A stretch of DNA of 26,578 nucleotides. It comes from a virus. The stretch is from positions 1-26,578 of IMG/VR virus record IMGVR_UViG_3300046389_000466; one strand, written 5' to 3'. Shown here one piece after another: positions 16,508 through 22,709 of this stretch; within the stretch, counting starts at the first letter, position 1, and every line of letters begins with the position of its first letter. The notes under the pieces are model-generated. The model ran no database searches and had not been told where the DNA came from. It saw only the letters and a list, made by a program, of their open reading frames with translations. The position numbers were made by a program, and so were the translations under genes.

Positions 16508-17575
16508 ATGAAAAAATTATTAATACTATTTTTAGTAATACCGTTTTTAGGTTTTAGCCAAGAGCCAGAATCTAAATTTAAAAAAGAATTAAAAAAAACA
16601 TTTAAGTTTTCAACTATATTTGCTGCAGTAAATGGGGGTACTTCATTAGCCGATAAAAATACCTATTCTGTAAATACGGGTACATTAGTACCTGGAGTAA
16701 TAGAAACACCTTTTGATTATTCTTTATCATTAGGGATTAGAAAAATTGCTCGATTCCAATATGAAAATAGAGCTAATGTATTTTACAATGGTACAGAAGA
16801 ATCTTATTCAGATAATGCAACATTAGGTAAAATAAAAGGATTTGAGTTTTTATTTGAAGCTGATTATAGAAGAATTCAAGGGATCGAATATTTAGATCAA
16901 CATCATTTTTTAAGATATGTAGCTGATGATTGGGTAGCTAAAGTAGAATACTTAGTAGGTGGTTTTATTGACATAGAATACTTCCAAGCATCACAAAGAT
17001 ATAAAAAGAATATTACTAAAGAATTTTCAGTTAATGTAGGTGCTGCCCAAAGATTAGCAAGACCTTATGGATATGATCCTTTACAAGAATGGATGTTGAG
17101 TAATGGTAATTTACATTATACATGGTTAGCAATTCAAGAAGGATACGAAGTAGAATTTAATGGAATAGGAGGAGAAACCTATTTAGACCCTTCAGGTAAT
17201 GTTGTAGCAACAAGTACTGAAGTTTGGGAAGAAGTAATTATACCACAAGTATTAGTTGATTATGTAGAGAAAAAAACAGATGCAGCCCCATTAAGATTAG
17301 AATACTCATTAATATTAGGATTTGATTATTATAAGTATACGAAAAACTTTTGGTTACATGCCTGGGGTAATGTAATGCCCTACCACATAAAAAATGGGGA
17401 TAAATTTTCTTTTCATAATTATAATGGTGGGCAATGGGTAGATTATTCTGGAGGATTAATATTTGGTTATAAATTAACTAAATCATTAGGATTATTTGCA
17501 GAAGGAACTTATAATCAATATTGGAATAGAAATTGGCATAATTTTTCAATGGGAGTTAACTACATAATTTTTTAA
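16508..17575 (+). CDS. Probable outer-membrane beta-barrel protein with signal peptide
   Basis: 355-residue protein with a clear signal peptide (MKKLLILFLVIPFLGFSQ, cleavage after FSQ). The mature part has alternating polar/aromatic strands (FLFEADYRRIQG, LHAWGNVMPYHI, LGLFAEGTYNQYW) and ends in a strand with terminal Phe (NFSMGVNYIIF), the usual signature of an outer-membrane barrel recognised by the BAM machinery. No enzyme motif is visible. It starts 1 nt after the stop of the T9SS-substrate gene, so the two are almost certainly co-expressed. In Flavobacteriia, T9SS adhesins are often paired with a PorP/SprF-family outer-membrane protein; this arrangement is similar, but I cannot establish membership of that family by eye. 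Surface-receptor masking or an anchor for the neighbour are alternatives. Confidence 0.65.
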   Translation: MKKLLILFLVIPFLGFSQEPESKFKKELKKTFKFSTIFAAVNGGTSLADKNTYSVNTGTLVPGVIETPFDYSLSLGIRKIARFQYENRANVFYNGTEESYSDNATLGKIKGFEFLFEADYRRIQGIEYLDQHHFLRYVADDWVAKVEYLVGGFIDIEYFQASQRYKKNITKEFSVNVGAAQRLARPYGYDPLQEWMLSNGNLHYTWLAIQEGYEVEFNGIGGETYLDPSGNVVATSTEVWEEVIIPQVLVDYVEKKTDAAPLRLEYSLILGFDYYKYTKNFWLHAWGNVMPYHIKNGDKFSFHNYNGGQWVDYSGGLIFGYKLTKSLGLFAEGTYNQYWNRNWHNFSMGVNYIIF

Positions 17576-17577
17576 AA

Positions 17578-17862
17578 ATGGCGAAAGAATTAAGTGAAAA
17601 TACTAGTTTTCAAATAAGCATACAAACACTAATAGGTATTGCATTCGGTATAGCTACAGTAGTAGGTATGTGGTTTGCACTTCAATCTGATATACAAGAA
17701 GCAAAGGAACTTCCAGTACCCCCTCCACCCGATGTAACTAGAATGGAATATGATATGAAAGATCAATTAATCCGTCAAACAATTATGTCTACTCAAGAAG
17801 ATGTTGAAGAAATAAAGGATAGAATGATTCGAATGGAAGAAAAGATTGATAAATTAAGATAA
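17578..17862 (+). CDS. Small membrane protein with C-terminal coiled coil
   Basis: 94-residue protein with one hydrophobic segment (about residues 15-34, LIGIAFGIATVVGMWFAL), a proline patch (VPPPPD) and a C-terminal helix with heptad-like charges (EEIKDRMIRMEEKIDKLR). There is no cleavable signal peptide, so it is probably an inner-membrane protein whose coiled coil lies on one side of the membrane. The gap to the preceding gene is 2 nt and to the next 6 nt, so it belongs to the envelope cassette. A holin- or spanin-like role is possible given the lysis-like genes downstream, but nothing in the sequence is decisive. Confidence 0.6.
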   Translation: MAKELSENTSFQISIQTLIGIAFGIATVVGMWFALQSDIQEAKELPVPPPPDVTRMEYDMKDQLIRQTIMSTQEDVEEIKDRMIRMEEKIDKLR

Positions 17863-17868
17863 TTAATT

Positions 17869-18195
17869 ATGAAAAAACTACTAACCCTTGTATTATTTAT
17901 ATTTTCTTTATCTTTATATAGTCAAGTTGAAGTAAAGTATTTTAATGCCGGATGGAATAAAGCAAATGACATAGAATGGGTAAGTAAATTATCTGACTGT
18001 GAGTTAGAAAAATTTGATATAGGAATTGATCCATCACTTGCTGCAAAATATAAAGTAGTTGTAGTACCCACCATCATCATCTTCCAAGATGGAGAAGAAG
18101 CAGAAAGATATCAAGCAGACATTAGCTTTAAAATGTCAGCTACTAAAGAAGAAGTTCAAGATTATATTGATGAACTTATAATGAGTGCATTCTAG
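17869..18195 (+). CDS. Exported thioredoxin-fold protein lacking the CxxC active site
   Basis: 108-residue protein with a signal peptide (MKKLLTLVLFIFSLSLYSQ). The mature part follows a thioredoxin fold: first strand VEVKYFNAGW, then KYKVVVVPTIIIFQDGEEAERY, where VVPT matches the cis-proline loop and the following strands fit the family. At the active-site position the sequence is GWNKAN instead of WCxxC, and the single cysteine lies further on (SDCELEK), so disulfide exchange in the classical way is not expected. It may act as a binding or chaperone module in the periplasm, possibly for the cysteine-rich secreted protein encoded upstream. That link is inference from co-location. A cytoplasmic-type thioredoxin with an intact CGPC is encoded separately at 24867. 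Confidence 0.65.
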   Translation: MKKLLTLVLFIFSLSLYSQVEVKYFNAGWNKANDIEWVSKLSDCELEKFDIGIDPSLAAKYKVVVVPTIIIFQDGEEAERYQADISFKMSATKEEVQDYIDELIMSAF

Positions 18196-18199
18196 CATC

Positions 18200-18209
18200 A
18201 TATTTATAA
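18200..18209 (+). promoter_or_regulatory. Second ATATTTATAA box, before the lysis-like block
   Basis: ATATTTATAA in the 47-nt gap between 18195 and 18243, 33 nt before the next ATG. It is identical to the box at 13267-13276. No TTTG element lies at the distance seen in the other promoter class. Confidence 0.3.
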
Positions 18210-18242
18210 TTGCAAACTAGTTATTAACCAAATTGTTATTTT

Positions 18243-18509
18243 ATGTTTAAATTTATAAAACGTAATTGGATGGCCTTAAAAAATTTATTTGATGATAATA
18301 ATAACATCAACGAAAAATCAGTAGTTGGATTCGCTTCATTTGCAGTAATGACTATTTTTGCTATAGTAGATTTAGTAACTGGATATGTTGGTAAAGATTT
18401 AGTAATCAATGAATTCATTTACGACTCTTTTTTATTTATAACACTCGGTTGTTTTGGTATTGCTGAAATAGGACAAATTTTTGGTAAAAAAAACAATAAA
18501 GAGGAATGA
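18243..18509 (+). CDS. Small two-TM membrane protein, holin-like
   Basis: 88-residue protein with a basic N-terminus (MFKFIKRNW), two hydrophobic segments (about 29-47, VGFASFAVMTIFAIVDLVTG, and about 57-76, FIYDSFLFITLGCFGIAEI) and a charged C-terminus (GKKNNKEE). Size and topology suit a phage holin or an antiholin. It is first in a tight run of genes (its TGA overlaps the next ATG as ATGA) that leads to a wall-cleaving enzyme and a holin-family protein. No family can be named with confidence. Confidence 0.55.
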   Translation: MFKFIKRNWMALKNLFDDNNNINEKSVVGFASFAVMTIFAIVDLVTGYVGKDLVINEFIYDSFLFITLGCFGIAEIGQIFGKKNNKEE

Positions 18510-18871
18510 AAAAACTATTATTACTTATACTATTAATCCCTACTTTATCATTTAGTCAATTAGATGTATTTGGAACAAGCATTCCAGAAGATAAAGTAAT
18601 GCATTATATTGGGGGAGTTGCTATTACTAGTATTGCCCATGATTTAATATTTGAAGAAACTAAAGATAAAGATAAAGCTGTTATATATTCAATGGCTACT
18701 ACTTTAGCTTTATCTGCTTTTAAAGAAATATTTATAGATAGAAAAGCTGATGGGAATGATATAGCTGCAGGAATGTATGGAGCGTTAACAGTAGGTGTAG
18801 TTATTTCTATAGATGATATTTTTAAAAAAAGAAAAAGGAAAAAAATAGCCCGAAGAAATTCAAAATATTAA
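18506..18871 (+). CDS. Exported small protein with DKxxHxxGG motif (YfiM/DUF2279-like?)
   Basis: 121-residue protein with a signal peptide (MKKLLLLILLIPTLSFSQ) followed by PEDKVMHYIGGVAIT, two weakly hydrophobic helices (YSMATTLALSAFKEIF and AAGMYGALTVGVVISI) and a strongly basic C-terminus (KKRKRKKIARRNSKY). The DKxxHxxGG start and the later DGNDIAAGMYGAL segment recall YfiM/DUF2279-type periplasmic proteins, though by eye only. There is no lipobox cysteine, so it is not an obvious outer-membrane spanin lipoprotein. It is translationally coupled to the preceding holin-like gene through an ATGA overlap and precedes the probable endolysin by 13 nt. A lysis accessory role fits the location. Confidence 0.55.
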   Translation: MKKLLLLILLIPTLSFSQLDVFGTSIPEDKVMHYIGGVAITSIAHDLIFEETKDKDKAVIYSMATTLALSAFKEIFIDRKADGNDIAAGMYGALTVGVVISIDDIFKKRKRKKIARRNSKY

Positions 18872-18884
18872 AATTTAATTAATT

Positions 18885-19490
18885 ATGAGCTGTTATACAA
18901 GAAAACAAATAAAATGTGCTGTTGAATCAAAAGGATATAAATGGTTCGAAAGTGGTAATTATAACTTAAACATTGTAGGAGTTAGAAATTCAGAAACACT
19001 TGGTAAAGTTACAAATAAATTTGATGATTGTCTTACAGTATCTTATAATGTAGATGGAGAAGAAAAATTCCATTGTTTTAAAGCAACAACTGACCCAGGA
19101 TCTCATTGGGAGAGAAATTTATTAAATAAAGATGGTGTTGCTATTCTAGTTCCGGGGCAATATAGGGGTTCACATAAAATTAGAAAACATCAGGGTAAGT
19201 ATGAAGCCCTATGTCAACAAAAAGAAGTTTGTGTTTATAGAGATAATAACAAAGATGGAGTGTATGATATGCTAGAAGAAAGTATTCATAAAGGTATTTA
19301 TGGTATTAATATACATAAAGCAGGTTCTAGAGTTAATGGATCAACTCAAATTGATAAATGGTCAGCAGGTTGTCAGGTATTTTCCAAAGAATCAGATTTT
19401 AATCAATTAATGGATTTAGCATATAAAGCTAAAGATTTGTATGGTAATTCATTTACTTATACTTTAATTGAATCAAAAGATTTAACCTAA
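18885..19490 (+). CDS. Probable peptidoglycan-active enzyme (L,D-transpeptidase/carboxypeptidase-like endolysin)
   Basis: 201-residue soluble protein without signal peptide. The C-terminal half has INIHKAG at His144, then KWSAGCQVF with Ser160 and Cys163. A histidine followed about 18 residues later by S-x-G-C is the layout of YkuD-type L,D-transpeptidase active sites, here with SAGC instead of the common SHGC. The segment YRGSHKIRKHQGKYEALCQ and an Asp-rich stretch RDNNKDGVYD precede it. The location between membrane proteins and a holin-family gene suggests that it is the phage endolysin, released to the wall through the holin. The exact bond cleaved cannot be read from the sequence, and the family call is by motif only. 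The start is preceded by TTAATTAATT, as for the gene at 17869. Confidence 0.6.
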   Translation: MSCYTRKQIKCAVESKGYKWFESGNYNLNIVGVRNSETLGKVTNKFDDCLTVSYNVDGEEKFHCFKATTDPGSHWERNLLNKDGVAILVPGQYRGSHKIRKHQGKYEALCQQKEVCVYRDNNKDGVYDMLEESIHKGIYGINIHKAGSRVNGSTQIDKWSAGCQVFSKESDFNQLMDLAYKAKDLYGNSFTYTLIESKDLT

Positions 19491-19492
19491 AA

Positions 19493-19909
19493 ATGAAAAC
19501 AATTAAATTAGCAATACTAACATCTACTATGTCAATAGGATTTATATGTTCCTACTTTATGGAACTTACAATGCAAAATGCAGAACAATATTTAGCTATT
19601 TCAACTTTAGTATTTGCTGATGGGTTTTTTGGGATTCTTGCAGGAATTAAGAGAGAAGGATTTAAAACTTACAAAGCAATAAAAATTTTAAGAACTTTAA
19701 TATTTTGGGTTATTATGTTAACTGTAATATTAGTTATAGAAAAAAGCATTCCAGGAGCTGGGTGGTTAAGTGAAACTATGCTTATGCCTTTAGTTGTATT
19801 TCAATTAATAAGCACTGTAAAAAATGCATCAATGGCTGGATTTATTAAAGGTGATGTTTTAAATCAAATCCTAGATAATATCGATAGACATAAAGGCCTT
19901 AGAAAATAG
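19493..19909 (+). CDS. Holin-family membrane protein
   Basis: 138-residue protein with about four hydrophobic segments: 5-24 (IKLAILTSTMSIGFICSYFM), 33-52 (AISTLVFADGFFGILAG), 66-86 (TLIFWVIMLTVILVIEKS) and 95-110 (TMLMPLVVFQLISTVKN). The pattern FADGFFGILAGIKREGFKTYKAIK, followed by a membrane helix and a STVKNASMAG segment, resembles the Phage_holin_4 (TcdE/Cph1-type) family, where a D..(T/F)G loop precedes a basic stretch and the last helix is followed by an E/K-N motif. It starts 2 nt after the probable endolysin gene, the classic holin-endolysin pairing. It would form the inner-membrane hole that times lysis. It is the last gene of the block; a gap of 37 nt with a T-rich stretch follows. 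Confidence 0.65.
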   Translation: MKTIKLAILTSTMSIGFICSYFMELTMQNAEQYLAISTLVFADGFFGILAGIKREGFKTYKAIKILRTLIFWVIMLTVILVIEKSIPGAGWLSETMLMPLVVFQLISTVKNASMAGFIKGDVLNQILDNIDRHKGLRK

Positions 19910-19934
19910 GTTGTCTTAATTCAATTTTTTTACT

Positions 19935-19944
19935 ATATTTATAA
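19935..19944 (+). promoter_or_regulatory. Third ATATTTATAA box, 3 nt before a start codon
   Basis: ATATTTATAA ends only 2 nt before the ATG at 19947. If it is a -10-like element, transcripts would start at or inside the start codon and be nearly leaderless. Alternatively it is a chance AT-rich match. Confidence 0.25.
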
Positions 19945-19946
19945 TC

Positions 19947-20285
19947 ATGTATAGATACAACGCAAAATTAGATCGGGTTGTTGACGGAGATACTGTCGAT
20001 GCCTTAGTAGACTTAGGATTTAATACCTGGAAAAAGGTAAGAGTTCGAATGATGGGGATGAATGCCCCTGAATCTCGTACAAGAGATTTAGAAGAAAAAA
20101 AACGTGGATTAGCTGCTAAAGCAAGATTAATTGAATTATTAGGAGATGGTAATTTTATTTTACAATCTCATGGGGTTGGAAAATATGGTAGATGTCTAGG
20201 TACCCTATTTGTAAAAGATACAGATATAAATAAAACTTTAATTAATGAGGGACATGCAACAGAATACTTTGGGGGTGCTAGATAA
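19947..20285 (+). CDS. Staphylococcal-nuclease-like (thermonuclease) protein
   Basis: 112-residue SNase-fold protein predicted to hydrolyse DNA or RNA with calcium. Motifs in order: VVDGDTVDALVD (Asp13, Asp15, Thr16), KVRVRMMGMNAPES (Arg34, Asn39, Glu42) and GKYGRCLG (Arg82). Arg34, Glu42 and Arg82 match the three catalytic residues of staphylococcal nuclease. The residue usually Asp in G-(I/V)-D-x-P-E is Asn39 here, a conservative change at a calcium ligand. There is no signal peptide, so it would act in the host cytoplasm, for example in host-DNA breakdown or DNA processing. It overlaps the next gene slightly. Small size is typical of phage and plasmid versions. Confidence 0.83.
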   Translation: MYRYNAKLDRVVDGDTVDALVDLGFNTWKKVRVRMMGMNAPESRTRDLEEKKRGLAAKARLIELLGDGNFILQSHGVGKYGRCLGTLFVKDTDINKTLINEGHATEYFGGAR

Positions 20286-21456
20286 GATAAAACAAGGAAT
20301 GTTTCCATTCCTTATTGGATTTTCTGCCCTGTCAGTTTCAGCTTCAGCTGCTTTCTATTCAGTTAGTGGCTTAAGCAAACTTTTTGCAGGAGCAAGTTTA
20401 GAAGTAATTATAATGGCAGGTTCATTAGAATTTGCTAAATTAGTTACAGCTTCACTTTTATACCAATATTGGGATACAATTAATAAATCTTTACGTACTT
20501 ATTTATCTATAGCAACTATTATACTAGTATTAATTACTAGTATGGGTATTTATGGATTTTTAAGTGCTGCTTATCAAGAAACGTATTCTAAATTATCAAC
20601 TATAGAAAATCAAAAAGGTTTTATTCAAAAGAAAATTGAATTTTATCAAAATGATGTAAATCGATATGATGAGGAAATTAAAAGAATATCTAGTAATATT
20701 AGTACTTTATCTAATGCAAAAGCTTCGACCATCCAAGTACGAGACACCACGGTATCTGGAGGCTTTAGACAAACAATATCCACAACTGAGCTTAGAATGG
20801 CGCAGAGTCGTATTAACATTGAGGAGGAGAATCGTAAGTTGGCGCAAGAAAAACGAACTATAGCATCTGATAGTCTTCAAAAATTCCAATTACAAGTATT
20901 AGATTTAGATAATAATAATGAAGTGGCTGGAGAATTAGGACCACTACAGTATCTATCGGGTTTAACGGGTACTTCTATGGATAAGATTATAAATTGGTTA
21001 TTACTTATTATAATATTTGTATTTGATCCTTTAGCAATATCTCTTGTAATAGCAGCCAACTTTGCTTTTACTCAAGCTTATCCAAAAAAGAAATATAGAA
21101 AAAATTTATATGGAGAAAAAATAGAAGACATTGAAGTTAAAGATGCTGAGGAAATCCAAACCCAAGATGAGTTTATGAAAAATTTAGATAATCTTGAAAA
21201 GATTAAAGATTGGGAAGCAGCAGAACGAAGAATGGAAATTATAGGTCAAAATGGAAACGATGGAGAACATTACTCAGGATTAGACTTAAATAATGATGGT
21301 GTTATTAATGAAAAAGATATTGAAATTGCTAAAAATAGAATAAAAGAAATTGATAGTATATTAGAAAAAACTCCAAATTTATCTCGAGAATGGGCTAAAC
21401 GTTTATCTATTGAAAGAAGAAAATTAGATGATGATGAAAATACAAAAATTTATTAA
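20275..21456 (+). CDS. Large membrane protein with periplasmic/cytoplasmic coiled coil and EF-hand loop
   Basis: About 393-residue protein with three N-terminal hydrophobic segments (FPFLIGFSALSVSASAAFYS, VIIMAGSLEFAKLVTASLLY, LSIATIILVLITSMGIYGFL), a long Glu/Lys/Gln-rich coiled coil, a fourth hydrophobic segment (INWLLLIIIFVFDPLAISLV) and a charged C-terminal domain. The latter contains DLNNDGVINEKD, a canonical 12-residue EF-hand/dockerin calcium loop (D-x-N-x-D-G-x-I-x-x-x-D). I chose GTG 20275 because it gives an 11-nt overlap with the nuclease gene and starts just before the amphipathic LDKIKQG; ATG 20245 (41-nt overlap) and ATG 20299 are alternatives. I do not recognise the function; membrane remodelling or host-takeover roles are speculation. 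Codons around 20730-20865 are richer in G+C than their surroundings. Confidence 0.7.
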   Translation: MLDKIKQGMFPFLIGFSALSVSASAAFYSVSGLSKLFAGASLEVIIMAGSLEFAKLVTASLLYQYWDTINKSLRTYLSIATIILVLITSMGIYGFLSAAYQETYSKLSTIENQKGFIQKKIEFYQNDVNRYDEEIKRISSNISTLSNAKASTIQVRDTTVSGGFRQTISTTELRMAQSRINIEEENRKLAQEKRTIASDSLQKFQLQVLDLDNNNEVAGELGPLQYLSGLTGTSMDKIINWLLLIIIFVFDPLAISLVIAANFAFTQAYPKKKYRKNLYGEKIEDIEVKDAEEIQTQDEFMKNLDNLEKIKDWEAAERRMEIIGQNGNDGEHYSGLDLNNDGVINEKDIEIAKNRIKEIDSILEKTPNLSREWAKRLSIERRKLDDDENTKIY

Positions 21457-21628
21457 ATTTCTTATAATTTGGATTAGTCAAAATCTAGCAATCCCTTTTT
21501 GGGTTGTAGGTCATATTCACTTATCAATTCATAATTTTCATGATTTAATAGAAATTGGGGCATCAATAGGAATGAATTTAATAGTAGCAATTGGGTTTTT
21601 TATAGATTATAAAGAAAATGGAAAGTAA
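21428..21628 (+). CDS. Small hydrophobic membrane protein
   Basis: 66-residue protein with two hydrophobic segments (FIKFLIIWISQNLAIPFWVV and GASIGMNLIVAIGFFI) separated by a His-rich loop (GHIHLSIHNFHD). It starts at the first of three consecutive in-frame ATG codons (21428, 21431 and 21434), overlapping the end of the preceding gene by 29 nt, and its own stop overlaps the next gene's start. This chain of overlaps suggests translational coupling. Function unknown. Confidence 0.5.
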   Translation: MMMKIQKFIKFLIIWISQNLAIPFWVVGHIHLSIHNFHDLIEIGASIGMNLIVAIGFFIDYKENGK

Positions 21629-21995
21629 GGAAATACTACAAATAGCAAATAAAGTATACCCTAAAATTAGGGCTCATTATGGTTTAGGTAAAAAAGAATA
21701 CCCACCAATTGAAGTGTATAGAAATATATTTGCTAGACTAAGTGGAGAACCAGATATGGAAGGTGATGATCCTGCAGAAGCTGAATTTGACCGTAAAACA
21801 AATAAGTTATTTATATACTCAGACTTTAATGATAGTGTTGAGGATGTAATTAGGGGAGTTATTCATGAGTATATACATTATTTACAATCTGGATCTTGGA
21901 TGAAAAGATATTATAGTATGGGTTATACTTATGGTAACCACCCATATGAAGTTGATGCTAAAAAAGCAGAAGAAGATTGGAAGTTATTTGTGTAA
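21618..21995 (+). CDS. Small HExxH metallopeptidase-like protein
   Basis: 125-residue soluble protein with a zinc-peptidase motif VIRGVIHEYIHYLQ (His83, Glu84, His87). A Glu at 111 in HPYEVDAKKAEEDW could be the third ligand in the gluzincin style. The preceding YSDFNDSVEDV segment fits a short beta-edge followed by the active helix, similar to minimal SprT- or IrrE-type domains, but it is too short for a confident family. There is no signal peptide, so it acts in the cytoplasm if at all; cleavage of a host regulator or of a phage scaffold protein are possible roles. It overlaps the upstream small membrane-protein gene by 11 nt and is the last gene before a promoter. Confidence 0.65.
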   Translation: MESKEILQIANKVYPKIRAHYGLGKKEYPPIEVYRNIFARLSGEPDMEGDDPAEAEFDRKTNKLFIYSDFNDSVEDVIRGVIHEYIHYLQSGSWMKRYYSMGYTYGNHPYEVDAKKAEEDWKLFV

Positions 21996-21997
21996 TA

Positions 21998-22030
21998 TGT
22001 GGATACCTGAATAAGGGTTCGTATATTTAA
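21998..22030 (+). promoter_or_regulatory. Bacteroidota-type promoter upstream of the DpdA block
   Basis: TGTGG at 21998-22002, 15 nt spacer, TTCGTATATTTAA at 22018-22030. TATATTTA at 22022-22029 approximates TAnnTTTG. Spacing equals that of the promoters at 4321 and 6086. It lies in a 55-nt intergenic gap 20 nt before the next ATG. Confidence 0.55.
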
Positions 22031-22050
22031 GTATAAGAAAAATAAAGGTC

Positions 22051-22233
22051 ATGAATAATCTAGCACAAAAATCTTTAGTTATTGGTATTATAGTATTAGC
22101 AATGATATTTATTCCATTACTTATCAAAGCAGTATTTTGGATATTATTACAATTATTTAATTTTCCATTCCAATCGTTATTAATCTCAATTATAGTTATA
22201 TGTTTGATATCCCTCTTACCAGAAAAGAAGTAG
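22051..22233 (+). CDS. Very small hydrophobic membrane protein
   Basis: 60-residue protein, almost entirely hydrophobic, with two probable membrane helices (SLVIGIIVLAMIFIPLLI and FQSLLISIIVICLISLL) and a charged end (PEKK). It is the first gene after a promoter-like element and its start is preceded by AAAGGTC. Its end overlaps the next gene by 34 nt. Function unknown; the promoter and overlap argue that it is a real gene. Confidence 0.5.
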   Translation: MNNLAQKSLVIGIIVLAMIFIPLLIKAVFWILLQLFNFPFQSLLISIIVICLISLLPEKK

Positions 22234-22709
22234 ATAAACAATTATCACAATATCAAAAAATAAACTATAACCAGTTTAGATGGTGGAGGAGTTATCAACC
22301 AAAAAATAAACCACTTGATAATCGCAAACCACTTCGTGAGCGTATATTCAATGGTGATTTTGATTATTCATGTTATAAAGCTCAACAATATCAAGTCGAA
22401 TATCAATTGAATGATATACTAAAAGAGTGTGGTATGGATTACGCAAAGTATTTAGAAAAAACCCCCGTTATTAGAGCACGAAGAAAACGTTTAATGGAAG
22501 ATTTTGAAAAAGATGAAACTGAAAGATTACGTTCTTTAACAGTTGAATTTACAAAATACTTTAGATGTAATAGAGAACAAGTTGAAGAAGAAATGTTAAA
22601 ATGTAGTGGCTCCCTAATAGATCTTTATTATATTATAGAAGAAAAATATAAAATAGTCCATATGCCTTATCCTTTAAAGCGTAGAGGACGACCCAAAAAA
22701 GTTATATAA
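22200..22709 (+). CDS. Basic phage protein with C-terminal AT-hook-like motif
   Basis: 169-residue soluble protein rich in Arg, Lys, Tyr and Glu. The N-terminal part is Trp/Tyr/Arg-rich (NYNQFRWWRSYQP, KPLRERIFNGDFDYSCYKAQQY), the middle is helical and charged, and the C-terminus is LKRRGRPKKVI (residues 159-169), whose RGRP core flanked by basic residues is the AT-hook that binds the minor groove of AT-rich DNA. Its stop codon is directly followed by the ATG of the DpdA-like gene, so the two are probably made together. A role in targeting the DNA-modifying enzyme to DNA is attractive but is inference. I do not recognise the main domain. Confidence 0.6.
   Translation: MFDIPLTRKEVDKQLSQYQKINYNQFRWWRSYQPKNKPLDNRKPLRERIFNGDFDYSCYKAQQYQVEYQLNDILKECGMDYAKYLEKTPVIRARRKRLMEDFEKDETERLRSLTVEFTKYFRCNREQVEEEMLKCSGSLIDLYYIIEEKYKIVHMPYPLKRRGRPKKVI

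Noticed and set aside
20666-20863. 65-codon frame in the G+C-rich patch
   Set aside because: It is internal to the coiled-coil gene in another frame, with no start context or family similarity.
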